Assembly (NCBI RefSeq): GCF_000420765.1
Contig: NZ_ATVO01000006.1
Span: forward strand, 1 to 64,000
DNA: 64,000 bases
Reading direction: 5' to 3'
From: Sandarakinorhabdus limnophila DSM 17366
Lineage (GTDB): Bacteria > Pseudomonadota > Alphaproteobacteria > Sphingomonadales > Sphingomonadaceae
The notes below the pieces were generated by a model. The model worked only from the letters and a program-made list of their open reading frames with translations. It did not search any database and was not told the DNA's origin. A program made the translations under genes and the position numbers. The stretch's first letter is position 1. Every line of letters starts with the position of its first letter. Of the stretch, positions 1-9,008 are shown in pieces.

Positions 1-243
1 CTCAACGAGACCCTGTTCATGAGCCTCGATCATGCGCGCGTCACCATCGCTGCTTGGGCCAAGGACTATAACGAGCAGCGGCCGCACTCAGCCCTTGGAT
101 ACGAAACCCCAGCGGCGTTCGCCGCCGAACTGAACAAGCAATGGCCTGTTCCGCTGCGCCCTTCGGGCGCCGCTCAACAGGCCATTGCTTCACCTGCGCC
201 CATGCGCAACAACTGCGGCCAGGCTCTAATCCCCGCTGGATGA
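1..243 (+). CDS. IS3-family transposase (OrfB, DDE integrase core), C-terminal fragment
   Basis: The frame is open from base 1 and ends in TGA at 241-243, so only about 80 C-terminal residues are present and the start lies left of the window. The fragment contains the stretch YNEQRPHSALGYETPAAF, the typical end of the rve/integrase catalytic domain of IS3 OrfB proteins, where the last catalytic Glu lies just upstream, outside the window. The tail after it is an unconserved Ala/Pro-rich extension. The family catalyses copy-out/paste-in transposition as an OrfAB fusion made by frameshifting. Whether this copy is active cannot be judged. Confidence 0.85.
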   Translation, partial: LNETLFMSLDHARVTIAAWAKDYNEQRPHSALGYETPAAFAAELNKQWPVPLRPSGAAQQAIASPAPMRNNCGQALIPAG

Positions 244-248
244 AATCA

Positions 249-261
249 GGGGGTCAGGTCA
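249..261 (+). repeat. Probable right terminal inverted repeat of the IS element
   Basis: GGGGGTCAGGTCA follows the transposase stop by five bases. Its reverse complement begins TGACCTGACCCCC, the TGA-C-rich form seen at the ends of IS407-type elements. The left repeat and any target-site duplication are outside the window, so the boundary is inferred. Confidence 0.6.
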
Positions 262-361
262 GGGGCGCAAGACGTGACGCCTTGGTGCTTGCTATGTGCT
301 TGCTGGAAGCCTGAATCCTGCAAACTACAGGCAGAAAAATTAATATAACATGTTGAAATGG

Positions 362-439
<78 letters not shown>

Positions 440-560
440 ACTTGGCCCTGCCCTAGGTGAAGCCCTTGCAAAGCGCAAGGCTGGCAGACGCGGGGACACA
501 AAAAGGCGGCTGGCAAAGGCCGTGATTGCCCACGGCATGGGCCTCGGCTAGGCAAGGCAA

Positions 561-713
561 ATGCGTTCTCCAGACACGGCGTTTTTTGGTCACCCGGCCG
601 GGCTGGGCTTTCTGGCCTCCACCCAGGCGTGGGAGCGCTTTTCCTTCTATGGCATGCAGGCCCTGCTGCCGCTCTACCTCGTCGATCATCTGCTCAAACC
701 CGAGGTGGGCGAC
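561..713 (+). pseudogene. Truncated POT (proton-dependent oligopeptide) transporter, N-terminal remnant
   Basis: From ATG 561 about 50 codons match the start of POT/PTR2 peptide transporters: HPAGLGFLASTQAWERFSFYGMQALLPLYL is split here as the HP-G-L motif at about residue 10 and the signature WERFSFYGMQALL at about 24-36 in helix 1. Similarity stops near LLKPEV (about base 711). The frame then runs through unrelated Cys/Pro-rich sequence to 863, through the start of the next gene. A real POT protein has 450-550 residues and 12-14 helices, so this is a gene remnant. The deletion end point lies between about 713 and 800, upstream of the GST gene. Confidence 0.7.
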
Positions 714-802
714 GGTTTCGGGCGTTGCTGCCAGCATGGGCCGCCCTTGCTGCGAACGCCCCAGCCATGCAACGTTGGCCAATCTTGTTGGGGAGAACAC
801 AG

Positions 803-1405
803 ATGCTGCTCTGGTCCGCGCCTGATCCGGCGCCCAATCCGCGCCGGGTGCGGCTGTTCCTGAAGGCGAAGGGGATAAACGTGGAGGAGCGCATGGTCTC
901 CCTCATGGCGCGCGAGCATAAATCGGATGAGGTGGTCGCGCTGAACCCGCGCGGGCAGGTGCCGTTCCTGGAACTGGACGATGGCCGGGTGATCGCCGAA
1001 ACGATCAGCATCTGCCGCTATCTGGATGAGCTCCACCCGCAGCCGCCGTTGATCGGCACCACGCCATTTGAACGGGCAGAGACGGACATGTGGATCCGGC
1101 GGGTGGAAACCGGGCTGGGCACGCCGGTCAGCCTGTTCTGGCAACATGGCCATCCCTACACGGCCAAGCTGATCAACCAGATTCCGGCCATGGGCGAAGC
1201 GGCCAAGGTGCAGGCTGCGGCGATGCTGGGCTGGTTTGATGGGCAGTTGGCGGCAAGCGACTGGCTGGCCGGGGAGCGGTTCACGCTGGCCGATATCGCA
1301 CTGCTGTCGATCGTGGATTTTGCCGGCTGGATCGGGATCAGCCTGCCCACCGATGCCAGCCATCTGCAGGACTGGCACCAGCGGGCAACGGCGCAAACCG
1401 CTTAG
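803..1405 (+). CDS. Glutathione S-transferase family protein
   Basis: A 200-residue GST. The N-terminal thioredoxin-like half (about 1-80) carries the glutathione-site motif QVPFLELDDG followed by AETISICRYL. The helical half includes the conserved N-capping box region LAGERFTLADIALL. It probably conjugates or reduces small electrophiles with glutathione in the cytoplasm; the substrate is unknown. The start ATG 803 was chosen because GGGGAG lies at 790-795 and the family begins with a short strand here; the longer frame from 629 crosses the POT remnant. Its TAG stop shares bases with the stop of the convergent receptor gene. Confidence 0.88.
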   Translation: MLLWSAPDPAPNPRRVRLFLKAKGINVEERMVSLMAREHKSDEVVALNPRGQVPFLELDDGRVIAETISICRYLDELHPQPPLIGTTPFERAETDMWIRRVETGLGTPVSLFWQHGHPYTAKLINQIPAMGEAAKVQAAAMLGWFDGQLAASDWLAGERFTLADIALLSIVDFAGWIGISLPTDASHLQDWHQRATAQTA

Positions 1406-4218
1406 AAGAACAATTTCCGCAAGCTCAGCGTTACCGTGCGGCCGAGCGGATCAAGCTGGTCGCGCTGGAAGCCGATGGGTTCGGCGCCAAGGCGGTTCTT
1501 CACGTTGACGCGGTCGTTGAACAGATTGTCGACCCGCAAGGATACCCGGCTGCCACGCAGCCACGGCATCTTCAGCAGCACATCCTGGCGCTGACCCAAA
1601 TCGACGAACAGCCGCAGATTGGCGACGGCGCGCGGTGAGAAGAACAGATCGTCCGGCGATTGCGACGCGCCTGACGGATCGACCAGCACCGATGTACCCG
1701 ATTGCCAGTTGACGCCGACGCTGCCGCCAATCCCGCGCCGGCCGCCGCCCAACCGGGTTTCAATCTGGTGACGCGGCGCCCCGCCGGCGGAACCAACCGC
1801 TGAACCGTTCAACAGATCGAGCACCGGTACGCCAGGGCGGATGCCGATTTCGTTCCGGAAGGTCCAGGTGTGAAACACGGTGAACTGCAGCCGGCCATCG
1901 AGGAAGCCGCGCGGCGGGCCGCCACCACCACCGCCGCCGCGGAAGCCGCCGCCAAAGCCGCCACCGGGGGGCGGTGCCGCGCCGGCAGCAGGCGGCGACG
2001 TACCGGCAGCGGGCGGACCACCGGCGGCAGCGGGCGGGGTCGCGCCGGCAGCGGGCGGCCCACCGGCGGCACCAGGCGGGCGCTGGCCCGGCGTGAAACC
2101 ATAGGGATTGCGGGCAAAGGTGCGGATTTCCGGCGGCAGCGGCTGGCCGGTGCGGAACGCCTCGACCGCTTTGGCGCGGGTTTCGGCAATGCGCTTTTCA
2201 GCGGCGGCGCGCTCGGCCTTGCCGGGCTTGAGCTGCTGGGTGAGCGTGAAGCCCCAGCGCAGCTCCTGCCGCTCCGAATAATCGAAATTCACTGGACGGT
2301 TGTCGATCTGCAGCAGCCGGCCGCTGGCATCGCGGGTGAAGCGATTGGGAAAGGCGGCTTCCAGTTCCGCCGTGGCGGTGGGGAAAGACGCGATCGGATC
2401 ATCGATGCGCGAGTGGATATAGTTTGCGTTGAGAACAATATCAGTCTTTTCAAAGGGTTTCAGGTTGAAACCCAGCTTCCAGACCTGGCGCGTGTCGTTC
2501 AGAAGGGCGCGGTTGCCGCCATCCAGCCGATTGATGTCCACTGTCTCGCCGCGCAGAAAATCGAACACGCGCACGTTGGGCGTGATGATGGTGGGATCGC
2601 CCAACTGGCCCACGCTGGGCTCGCCCTGTTCGCGGGTGAAGCTGGCGATGAAGCTCCAGCCGGGAGAAGGCTCCCAATTGGCGCCGGCACCCCACGTGAT
2701 CAGCGTACCGAAATCCGACAGCGTATCCGCAGCGATATTGCCATTGAGCGTGAACTTTCCAAGGAATGCCAGCACGTTGTCGCGTGACGACGCGATTGGC
2801 AGATCGAAATTCGCCTGGAAATTGCCTTGCGTGCGCGACAGGTTCGCGGCGCTGACCAGGCCGGCACGGGTGGCCGAGGCATCGAGCGTCAGATGCTGCA
2901 CCTGCGCCTTCAGCGCCAGCGCCAGCGGCCCCGCCGGCAACTGCAACGGGCTGCCGTTCAGCAGCAGATCGGCGCTGAGATTGTCGGAAATGCTGGTGGC
3001 ACTGTCGGTGAGTGTTGGCCCGCTGAAGGCACCATAAGGCGAAAGCGTGCCGGCACTGATCTGGCTCTGCACGGCGCTTACATCGATGCCGCGTTCGATG
3101 CGGCTGCGATTTTCGGCGTGGTTCCAATTGCTGGTGAGGTTCCAGCGCCACTTGCCGATAGTGCCATCGAGCACGGTGCCCAACCGGCTGTTCCAGTTGT
3201 CACCAAAACGTCCAAGCGGATCAGGGGCGTAGCGATTGACCAGCACCGGGCCGTTGAACGGCGAGAAGGCGCCACCGGCCGGCAGATTGAAACTGGCGGC
3301 AGGAAGACCCTGCATGGACTCGGTCAACGTGCGCTCGATACCGCCGGTCAGCGTGGCGCCCACCGTGCCAAGCGAGCCGGCGATGGTGCCATTCAGGCTG
3401 GTGGTGCGGCTGTCGGGCAACAGGCTGCGGAACGGACGGATATCGGTGCTATTGATCGGCGCTGCGGCGAACTGGGCCAGCGTCGGGCTGGCGACGCCGG
3501 CCGGCACGCCAAGCACGGTGCGTCCGGGGACAACCCCTGCTCCTGACAGCAGCGCCGAGGCATTGCCATCGAGCGCAAACGGCCGGCTTTGAGGCGGCGT
3601 GGTGATGCGGCGCTCGGCTTCCGTCAGCATCGTGTTGATTTCAACTTCGGCTTCGATGCTGGTGCGGGTGCCATTGCGCAGACGCAGCAGGTTGACTTCC
3701 AACTCGCTGGAAAAACGCCCGCCATCGGTGGGGCCGCCGATGTCGAACTCGCCGGTCCACGCCTGAAAACGCGGGCGCAGCACGAAGTTGATTACCCGCT
3801 GATCGGCGCGGAAGCCGTATTTCAGCGCCACTTCCTCGGGCAGCACCTCCACGCGGGCAATGGCTTCGGGTGGGATGTTGCGGATTTCCTGAAATCCAGA
3901 CGTGCGCTTGCCGTTGAGCAGCACCGCCGGCGGGCCGCCACCCCTGCCCCGCCCCGATTGGGTCTGCGGCGCGATCTGGGCGAGGATTTCGGTGATCGAA
4001 CCGGCACCCAGCGCGCGCAATTCCTGCGTGCCCAGGGTCAACTCCGGCTTGATGTCACCCACCACCTGGCCGGGCAGGCGCTGGGTGGAAACGGTGATGG
4101 TGTCTTCGTCTTCCGGCATGGCCTGAGCCGTTCGCGGCGCGGCGGGCGCAGGCGCTTGCTGGGCAGAGACCAGCGCAGCCGGGGCAGCCGCCAGCAACAG
4201 GACAAAACGAAGGATCAC
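1402..4218 (-). CDS. TonB-dependent receptor, outer membrane
   Basis: About 938 residues from GTG 4218, which follows an AGGA box and starts a signal peptide (ILRFVLLLAAAPAALVSAQ). The plug domain (about 60-150) has the typical LRALGAGSITEIL and VLLNGKRTSGFQEI segments. The remainder is a beta-barrel ending in VTLSLRKLFF, with the aromatic C-terminus needed for outer membrane assembly. The family imports iron chelates, cobalamin or oligosaccharides using TonB-ExbBD; no neighbouring gene identifies the ligand. A Gly/Pro/Ala-rich repeat tract of about 60 residues (about 710-769) interrupts the barrel. The stop overlaps that of the convergent GST gene. Confidence 0.88.
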   Translation of the reverse strand: MILRFVLLLAAAPAALVSAQQAPAPAAPRTAQAMPEDEDTITVSTQRLPGQVVGDIKPELTLGTQELRALGAGSITEILAQIAPQTQSGRGRGGGPPAVLLNGKRTSGFQEIRNIPPEAIARVEVLPEEVALKYGFRADQRVINFVLRPRFQAWTGEFDIGGPTDGGRFSSELEVNLLRLRNGTRTSIEAEVEINTMLTEAERRITTPPQSRPFALDGNASALLSGAGVVPGRTVLGVPAGVASPTLAQFAAAPINSTDIRPFRSLLPDSRTTSLNGTIAGSLGTVGATLTGGIERTLTESMQGLPAASFNLPAGGAFSPFNGPVLVNRYAPDPLGRFGDNWNSRLGTVLDGTIGKWRWNLTSNWNHAENRSRIERGIDVSAVQSQISAGTLSPYGAFSGPTLTDSATSISDNLSADLLLNGSPLQLPAGPLALALKAQVQHLTLDASATRAGLVSAANLSRTQGNFQANFDLPIASSRDNVLAFLGKFTLNGNIAADTLSDFGTLITWGAGANWEPSPGWSFIASFTREQGEPSVGQLGDPTIITPNVRVFDFLRGETVDINRLDGGNRALLNDTRQVWKLGFNLKPFEKTDIVLNANYIHSRIDDPIASFPTATAELEAAFPNRFTRDASGRLLQIDNRPVNFDYSERQELRWGFTLTQQLKPGKAERAAAEKRIAETRAKAVEAFRTGQPLPPEIRTFARNPYGFTPGQRPPGAAGGPPAAGATPPAAAGGPPAAGTSPPAAGAAPPPGGGFGGGFRGGGGGGGPPRGFLDGRLQFTVFHTWTFRNEIGIRPGVPVLDLLNGSAVGSAGGAPRHQIETRLGGGRRGIGGSVGVNWQSGTSVLVDPSGASQSPDDLFFSPRAVANLRLFVDLGQRQDVLLKMPWLRGSRVSLRVDNLFNDRVNVKNRLGAEPIGFQRDQLDPLGRTVTLSLRKLFF
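1911..2090 (-). repeat. Low-complexity Gly/Pro/Ala repeat tract inside the TonB-dependent receptor
   Basis: The coding strand encodes a tandem 14-residue unit of the form GGPPAAG-x-x-PPAA-x, followed by PPPGGG, phenylalanine-spaced glycines and a run of glycines. At DNA level the unit is 42 bases and strongly GC-rich. Such a tract is foreign to beta-barrel strands, so it probably forms a loop on one side of the barrel. Confidence 0.75.
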
Positions 4219-4332
4219 GGGGGCATTCCTGAAATCGGGGGCAGATTGATTGGGGCTGCCCGTAACCACATATGCGGCCAAGGGAAATCCCGTGCGGCAA
4301 TGACTACGAGCCGCCGCGGGGGTTTCCCCCGG

Positions 4333-5028
4333 TCAGATCGACAGGCTGTGATCCACCGCCTTAACCACGACGATATCGGCCACTGGCCTGGCCAGCGCGA
4401 TATGCTCCAGCCAGTTGGGGCGGTTGATGCCGTTCCAAACGGACAGTGCGAACTGGCGGGTTTCATCCTCGCTCATGTGGCGGAAGCGGGCGTAGAAGCT
4501 GCTGGGGTCGTTCGCCGCCGCTTCCCACAGGCCCATGAAGCGGGCGAGGAACCAGGCGATGATGTCGTCCTCGGCGGCATCGATGTAGATCAGCAGATCA
4601 AGCGGCGGGCGCTGGCCGCTGGCGTCGGGGGCAAGGCCGAGGCCTTCGACAAGCACGACATCGGCACCTGAAATGGTGCGGGCCGCCGCCGGATCGACGT
4701 CATAACTGGTGTGACTGTAGGCCGGCACCGTCACCGCACCGTGCTGCAACCCGGCCAGCGCGGCGGCCATGGCCGCACGGTCATAGCTTTCGGGAAAGCC
4801 CTTACGCATGGAAAGGCCTTCCGCTTCCAGCACGGCGTTGGGTTTCAGAAAGCCATCGGTGGAGACGATTTCCACCTTCAGATCCGCCGGCAGCGCCTCG
4901 GCAATCTGGCGTGCCAGGGTTGTCTTGCCCACCGCCACCGATCCCGTGATGCCCACCACCAGCGCCTCGCCGAGGCGATGCCGGGCAGCGATGCGCGCCG
5001 CCAAGTCGGCGGGCGAAACCGGCGTCAC
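4333..5028 (-). CDS. coaA: Type I pantothenate kinase-like P-loop kinase
   Basis: 231 residues. The Walker A motif GSVAVGKTT (29-37), STDGFL, the type I signature KGFPESYD, then YSHTSYDV and VLVEGLG all match the order in E. coli CoaA, which phosphorylates pantothenate in the first step of CoA synthesis. The protein is shorter than E. coli CoaA (about 316), mainly at the N-terminus. The start GTG 5028 overlaps the TGA of pyrG (GTGA), implying translational coupling. A type III enzyme (coaX) is also in this window, so this kinase may be redundant or may use another substrate. The related phosphoribulokinase/uridine kinase family is the alternative. Confidence 0.75.
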   Translation of the reverse strand: MTPVSPADLAARIAARHRLGEALVVGITGSVAVGKTTLARQIAEALPADLKVEIVSTDGFLKPNAVLEAEGLSMRKGFPESYDRAAMAAALAGLQHGAVTVPAYSHTSYDVDPAAARTISGADVVLVEGLGLAPDASGQRPPLDLLIYIDAAEDDIIAWFLARFMGLWEAAANDPSSFYARFRHMSEDETRQFALSVWNGINRPNWLEHIALARPVADIVVVKAVDHSLSI

Positions 5029-6653
5029 ACCAGCCGGCTTTGCGCGATCGCCGCTTCGATGAACCCGGCGAACAGCGGATGCGGATCGAACGGCTTGGAT
5101 TTCAGTTCCGGGTGGAACTGCACGCCGATGAACCACGGATGGTCGGGGCGCTCCACCACTTCGGGCAGCAGGCCGTCGGGCGACATGCCAGAGAAGATCA
5201 GCCCTTCCTTCTCCAGAGCCGGGCGGTAAGCACCGTTGACTTCATAGCGGTGGCGATGGCGTTCCGCGATACGGGCACTGCCATAGACGCCGGCCACCAC
5301 GCTGTTGGCCCCCAGTTCAGCCGGATAGGCGCCCAGCCGCATGGTTCCGCCCAGATCGCCGCCGGCGTGGCGGGTCTGCAAGCCTTCCGCGCTCATCCAT
5401 TCGGTGATCAGGCCCACGATCGGTTCCGCAGTGGGGCCGAATTCGGTGGTGGAAGCAGCCTGGATCCCGGCCTGATTCCGCGCCGCCTCGATACAGGCCA
5501 TCTGCATGCCAAGGCAGATACCAAAGAAAGGCACGCGCCGTTCACGGGCAAAACGCACGCTGGCAATCTTGCCTTCGCTGCCACGTTCGCCAAAGCCGCC
5601 GGGCACCAAAATGCCGTGCATCGGCTCCAGCCGGGCCGCCACGTCGGCGCCTTCGAATTCCTCCGCATCCAGCCACTTGATGTTGACCTTCACCCGGTTG
5701 GCCAGCCCGCCGTGCACCAGCGCTTCGGTGAGTGATTTATAGGCGTCCTTCATGCCGGTATATTTGCCGACAACGCCGATGGTCACTTCGCCTTCAGGGT
5801 TATGAATCCGCTCGGCAATATCCTGCCAGCGGGTAAGATCGGGGCGCGGCGCATCAGTGATGCCGAAGGCGTTCAGCACTTCGTCGTCCAGCCCTTCAGC
5901 ATGATATTGCAGCGGCACTTCATAGATGCTTTCCGCATCCAGCGCCGAAATCACCGCTTCCTTGCGCACGTTGCAGAACAGGGCGATCTTGGCGCGGTCG
6001 CTTTCGGGCAGCGGGTGTTCGGAGCGGCAGACCAGCACATCCGGCTGAATCCCGATGCCGCGCAGTTCGGCGACGCTGTGCTGGGTCGGCTTGGTTTTCA
6101 GCTCGCCCGCCGCCGCGATGAACGGCACCAGCGTTACGTGGATATAGCAGACATTGGCCTTGCCCACGTCGGCAGCCATCTGGCGGATGGCTTCGAGGAA
6201 GGGCAGGCTTTCGATGTCGCCCACGGTGCCGCCGATTTCGCAAAGCACGAAATCCAGGGCCTCGGTTTCGGCCTTTGCAAAGGCCTTGATGGCATCGGTC
6301 ACATGCGGGATCACCTGCACGGTGGCGCCCAGAAATTCGCCGCGGCGTTCGCGGGCGATGATATCGGAATAGACCCGGCCTGAAGTGATGTTGTCGGTCT
6401 TGCGCGACGGCACGCCGGTGAAACGTTCATAATGGCCAAGATCGAGATCGGTCTCTGCCCCGTCGTCGGTCACATAGACTTCACCGTGCTGATAGGGGCT
6501 CATCGTGCCCGGATCGACGTTGAGATAGGGATCGAATTTGCGGATGCGGACCTTGTAGCCGCGCGCCTGCAACAGGGCTGCCAGAGAGGCGCCCATGAGT
6601 CCTTTGCCGAGCGAGGAGACCACGCCGCCGGTGATGAAAATATACCGCTTCAT
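5025..6653 (-). CDS. pyrG: CTP synthase
   Basis: 542 residues, full length. It makes CTP from UTP, ATP and glutamine in the cytoplasm. The N-terminal amidoligase domain begins [17 protein letters not shown] and contains GTVGDIES and KTKPTQHSV. The class I glutamine amidotransferase domain has the nucleophile Cys380 in GICLGMQMA and the His-Glu pair in QFHPE near 515. No clear Shine-Dalgarno precedes ATG 6653. The gene overlaps coaA by four bases. In many alphaproteobacteria pyrG directly follows secG; here two genes lie between them. Confidence 0.98.
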   Translation of the reverse strand: MKRYIFITGGVVSSLGKGLMGASLAALLQARGYKVRIRKFDPYLNVDPGTMSPYQHGEVYVTDDGAETDLDLGHYERFTGVPSRKTDNITSGRVYSDIIARERRGEFLGATVQVIPHVTDAIKAFAKAETEALDFVLCEIGGTVGDIESLPFLEAIRQMAADVGKANVCYIHVTLVPFIAAAGELKTKPTQHSVAELRGIGIQPDVLVCRSEHPLPESDRAKIALFCNVRKEAVISALDAESIYEVPLQYHAEGLDDEVLNAFGITDAPRPDLTRWQDIAERIHNPEGEVTIGVVGKYTGMKDAYKSLTEALVHGGLANRVKVNIKWLDAEEFEGADVAARLEPMHGILVPGGFGERGSEGKIASVRFARERRVPFFGICLGMQMACIEAARNQAGIQAASTTEFGPTAEPIVGLITEWMSAEGLQTRHAGGDLGGTMRLGAYPAELGANSVVAGVYGSARIAERHRHRYEVNGAYRPALEKEGLIFSGMSPDGLLPEVVERPDHPWFIGVQFHPELKSKPFDPHPLFAGFIEAAIAQSRLV

Positions 6654-6733
6654 GGGAGAAGAGCCTTAAGCCCATATTGCAGCAGCGCGCCAGCCCCCGC
6701 GTGGCCTGCAAGGCAATTTCGCTGTGGACGAAG

Positions 6734-8944
6734 CTACCAGCGCCAGTGAAAGCGCACCGCGGCACCATCGTCATCAGGGCTGGCCGCGATATGGCCGGGG
6801 TGGGTGCGGTGGAACAGGCTGAACTGCAATTGGCCAGGACCGAGCGGGAGGGCGTAGAGTGCCTCGGCTGCGGTTTCGCGCACAGATGGCCCGGCGCGCA
6901 CTGGATCGGCAGAGCCCAGCAGCCACAAGGGGCCAGCCAGCGCCAGCGGCCGGGTGATGGCAAGCGTGAGCGTGTCGCCGGGCGCTACAACATCATCGAG
7001 CGCCAGCGCGGCGCTGGCGGCGTCACCGCTGAAGCGGCCTGCAGCCGCGATGAGGCCGCCGCCCGCCAGATCGATCCGACTGCTGGCCCGGCGCCATTCG
7101 CCCGAAAGCCGCGCGCGCGGGCCGAGTGCCAACCGGGCGGACAGTCCAAGACTAGTGGTGGTGCCGCCGGCCAAGCCAAAGCCGGTCGAAAGCCGCGTGC
7201 CCAGCAGGCTGCCGCGTTCCGCATCAACCCGCAGCAGCGCCGCCAGTTCCAGCCCTGGCATCACGGCGCGCGACAGGTGGAACAGCGCGGTGGATTGCAG
7301 GGCGGCGGACTGGCGATCCTGCGCCGGCAGCACGGATTGGCCGAAACCGGCCGCCAAGGTGAAGCCACCGCCCAGGGGCTGCGAAAGCGCCGCTGCGCCC
7401 AGCGGCCGGCTGCCCAGCGGCAGGGCGGGATCAGCGGTGATGAGAGCGGTGCTGCGTCCAGACGGATCAGCCAAGGCCACCAGCCCGGCCACTGCCTCTC
7501 CATGGCCGGCGACCAGCACGGAGCCGCCGGAGAGCAGGAGGCGGACATGGCCCACCGGACTGGCCTGCCGCTGCTGACCGGGGGCGAGCGCCGCCATGGT
7601 GGCACGATCGCCGGCCCAGAGCCCTCGGCTGTCGCCGAGCAGCGCGAAGGCGGTGCTGGTGCCGCCGCTGCTGGTGACGGCGCTTTCCACCGGTGTGGCC
7701 AGCAGTTGCGCGGCCAACCGGCCCGGCGGGGCTGTTACAAGGCCTTTGGCCAGATCAACCGTGAAGGCGCGACCATAGCTATCGGCGATCACCACACCGG
7801 CCAACGCACTGGTGAGCGGCCCGCCATCGCCCAAGGCCGCGCCGAGTGAACCGCCAATGGTGATCGCCACGGGTTGCCCGCCGATACTGCTGGTGCCCAG
7901 CGGCTGGAAGGCACGGGCGATGTTGAGCAGGCCGCGGCCATAAATCTCGTCGGTGCCGGTTGCACCAAGGTCATCGGCAGAGCGCAGCAGGATATCGACG
8001 ATCTGCGCACCCGACAGCGCCGGGAAGGCCTGCGCCAGCAGCGCCGCCGCACCGGAGACGACCGGCGCCGCCACCGACGTGCCGCTGTAGAGGAAGGTGG
8101 CACCATCCTGGTTGAAGCTGCGCAACTCCACTCCGGGCGCCACCAGATAGTTCGGTGCCAACACTCCGGCGCGATTGGAGAAGCTGGCAATTTCATTGCT
8201 GGCGTTGACCGCACCGACCACGATGGTGGTGGCCTGGCTGACGGCGATGAGTTGATTGGCAAAACTCTGCGGCGTGGAAAGGCCTTCATTGCCAGCCGAG
8301 AGCACCAATATGCTGCCAGCACTGGCCAGTTGCCCGGCAGCGGCGCGCACAGCTGCCGTGGTGGAACCCCCGCCCAACGACATGTTGACGACGCGCGCGC
8401 GGGCATCGGCCGCCGCCTTCAGACCGGCGGCAATGGCCGGGCTGGCATAGGAACAGCCCTGATCGTCGCAACTGCCCGGCGTATCGGCGCGCAAGGCCAA
8501 TAATGTCGCCTGCGGGGCAACGCCGTGCATGTTCACGCCGTTGCGCGCCGCCAGCAGGATGCCGGTGACCGAGGTGCCATGACCGCGTTCATCAGCCAGC
8601 GCCCGGGCAGCGGCGACATCACGGCTGGCCGGCGAAATACGCCCCGAAAATTCCGCAAGGGCCGGGTTCACGCCGGAATCGATCACCGCAACGGTGATGC
8701 CGCTGCCGGAAAAGCCGCGATCATAGGCGGCCAGCGCCTGCACCTGCACTGCGCCGTTGGAACGGCGATATTCCACCGTGTCGAAGGCGCTGGGGGTAGG
8801 TGTGGGCGCCGGTGGCGGCGCGGGCGCGGGTGTGGGCGCCGGTGGCGGCGCGGGCACGGTGCCGACCCCGCCACCACCAGCGCCGCCACAGCCGGCCAGC
8901 AGCAGCGCCAGCGCCAAGGAGGGGACAAGGCGGGATTGCGTCAC
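6734..8944 (-). CDS. S8 family serine peptidase (subtilisin-like), exported lipoprotein with possible C-terminal barrel
   Basis: 736 residues from GTG 8944. The start was chosen because it gives a clean lipoprotein signal (LALALLLAGC, lipid-accepting Cys19) and a GAAG box lies upstream. A Pro/Ala/Thr linker (about 30-51) leads to a subtilase domain with Asp89 (VAVIDSG), His122 (GHGTSV), oxyanion Asn219 (SAGNEG) and Ser290 (SGTSVAAP), all present. Residues after about 400 look like alternating amphipathic strands and end VRFHWRW, as autotransporter-type barrels do. The protease probably acts at the cell surface or in the periplasm; its substrate is unknown. A GTG slightly upstream is an alternative start. 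Confidence 0.85.
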   Translation of the reverse strand: MTQSRLVPSLALALLLAGCGGAGGGGVGTVPAPPPAPTPAPAPPPAPTPTPSAFDTVEYRRSNGAVQVQALAAYDRGFSGSGITVAVIDSGVNPALAEFSGRISPASRDVAAARALADERGHGTSVTGILLAARNGVNMHGVAPQATLLALRADTPGSCDDQGCSYASPAIAAGLKAAADARARVVNMSLGGGSTTAAVRAAAGQLASAGSILVLSAGNEGLSTPQSFANQLIAVSQATTIVVGAVNASNEIASFSNRAGVLAPNYLVAPGVELRSFNQDGATFLYSGTSVAAPVVSGAAALLAQAFPALSGAQIVDILLRSADDLGATGTDEIYGRGLLNIARAFQPLGTSSIGGQPVAITIGGSLGAALGDGGPLTSALAGVVIADSYGRAFTVDLAKGLVTAPPGRLAAQLLATPVESAVTSSGGTSTAFALLGDSRGLWAGDRATMAALAPGQQRQASPVGHVRLLLSGGSVLVAGHGEAVAGLVALADPSGRSTALITADPALPLGSRPLGAAALSQPLGGGFTLAAGFGQSVLPAQDRQSAALQSTALFHLSRAVMPGLELAALLRVDAERGSLLGTRLSTGFGLAGGTTTSLGLSARLALGPRARLSGEWRRASSRIDLAGGGLIAAAGRFSGDAASAALALDDVVAPGDTLTLAITRPLALAGPLWLLGSADPVRAGPSVRETAAEALYALPLGPGQLQFSLFHRTHPGHIAASPDDDGAAVRFHWRW

Positions 8945-9008
8945 CGCTTCAGGATGCGCCGATCCCTGTTTCAGCACAACTGCGGCAGGCTGGCTGAGCC
9001 GTTTGTTT

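Larger units (their letters stand above)
1..261 (+). mobile_element. Right end of an IS3-family insertion sequence (left part outside window)
   Basis: The window opens inside a transposase reading frame and the element appears to stop at the 13-base terminal repeat ending at 261. The protein tail and the terminal repeat resemble the IS407-type branch of IS3 elements. Only the last part is visible, so the copy may be intact or not. tRNA-Pro starts about 100 bases further on. The bases 262-362 carry no gene I can recognise. Confidence 0.75.

Noticed and set aside
629-802. An upstream extension of the GST gene
   Set aside because: The extra residues pass through the POT remnant and are not in the GST family; ATG 803 has a ribosome site.
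1911-2090. CRISPR-like or satellite array in the receptor gene
   Set aside because: The repeats keep the reading frame and encode a protein tract; there are no unique spacers.
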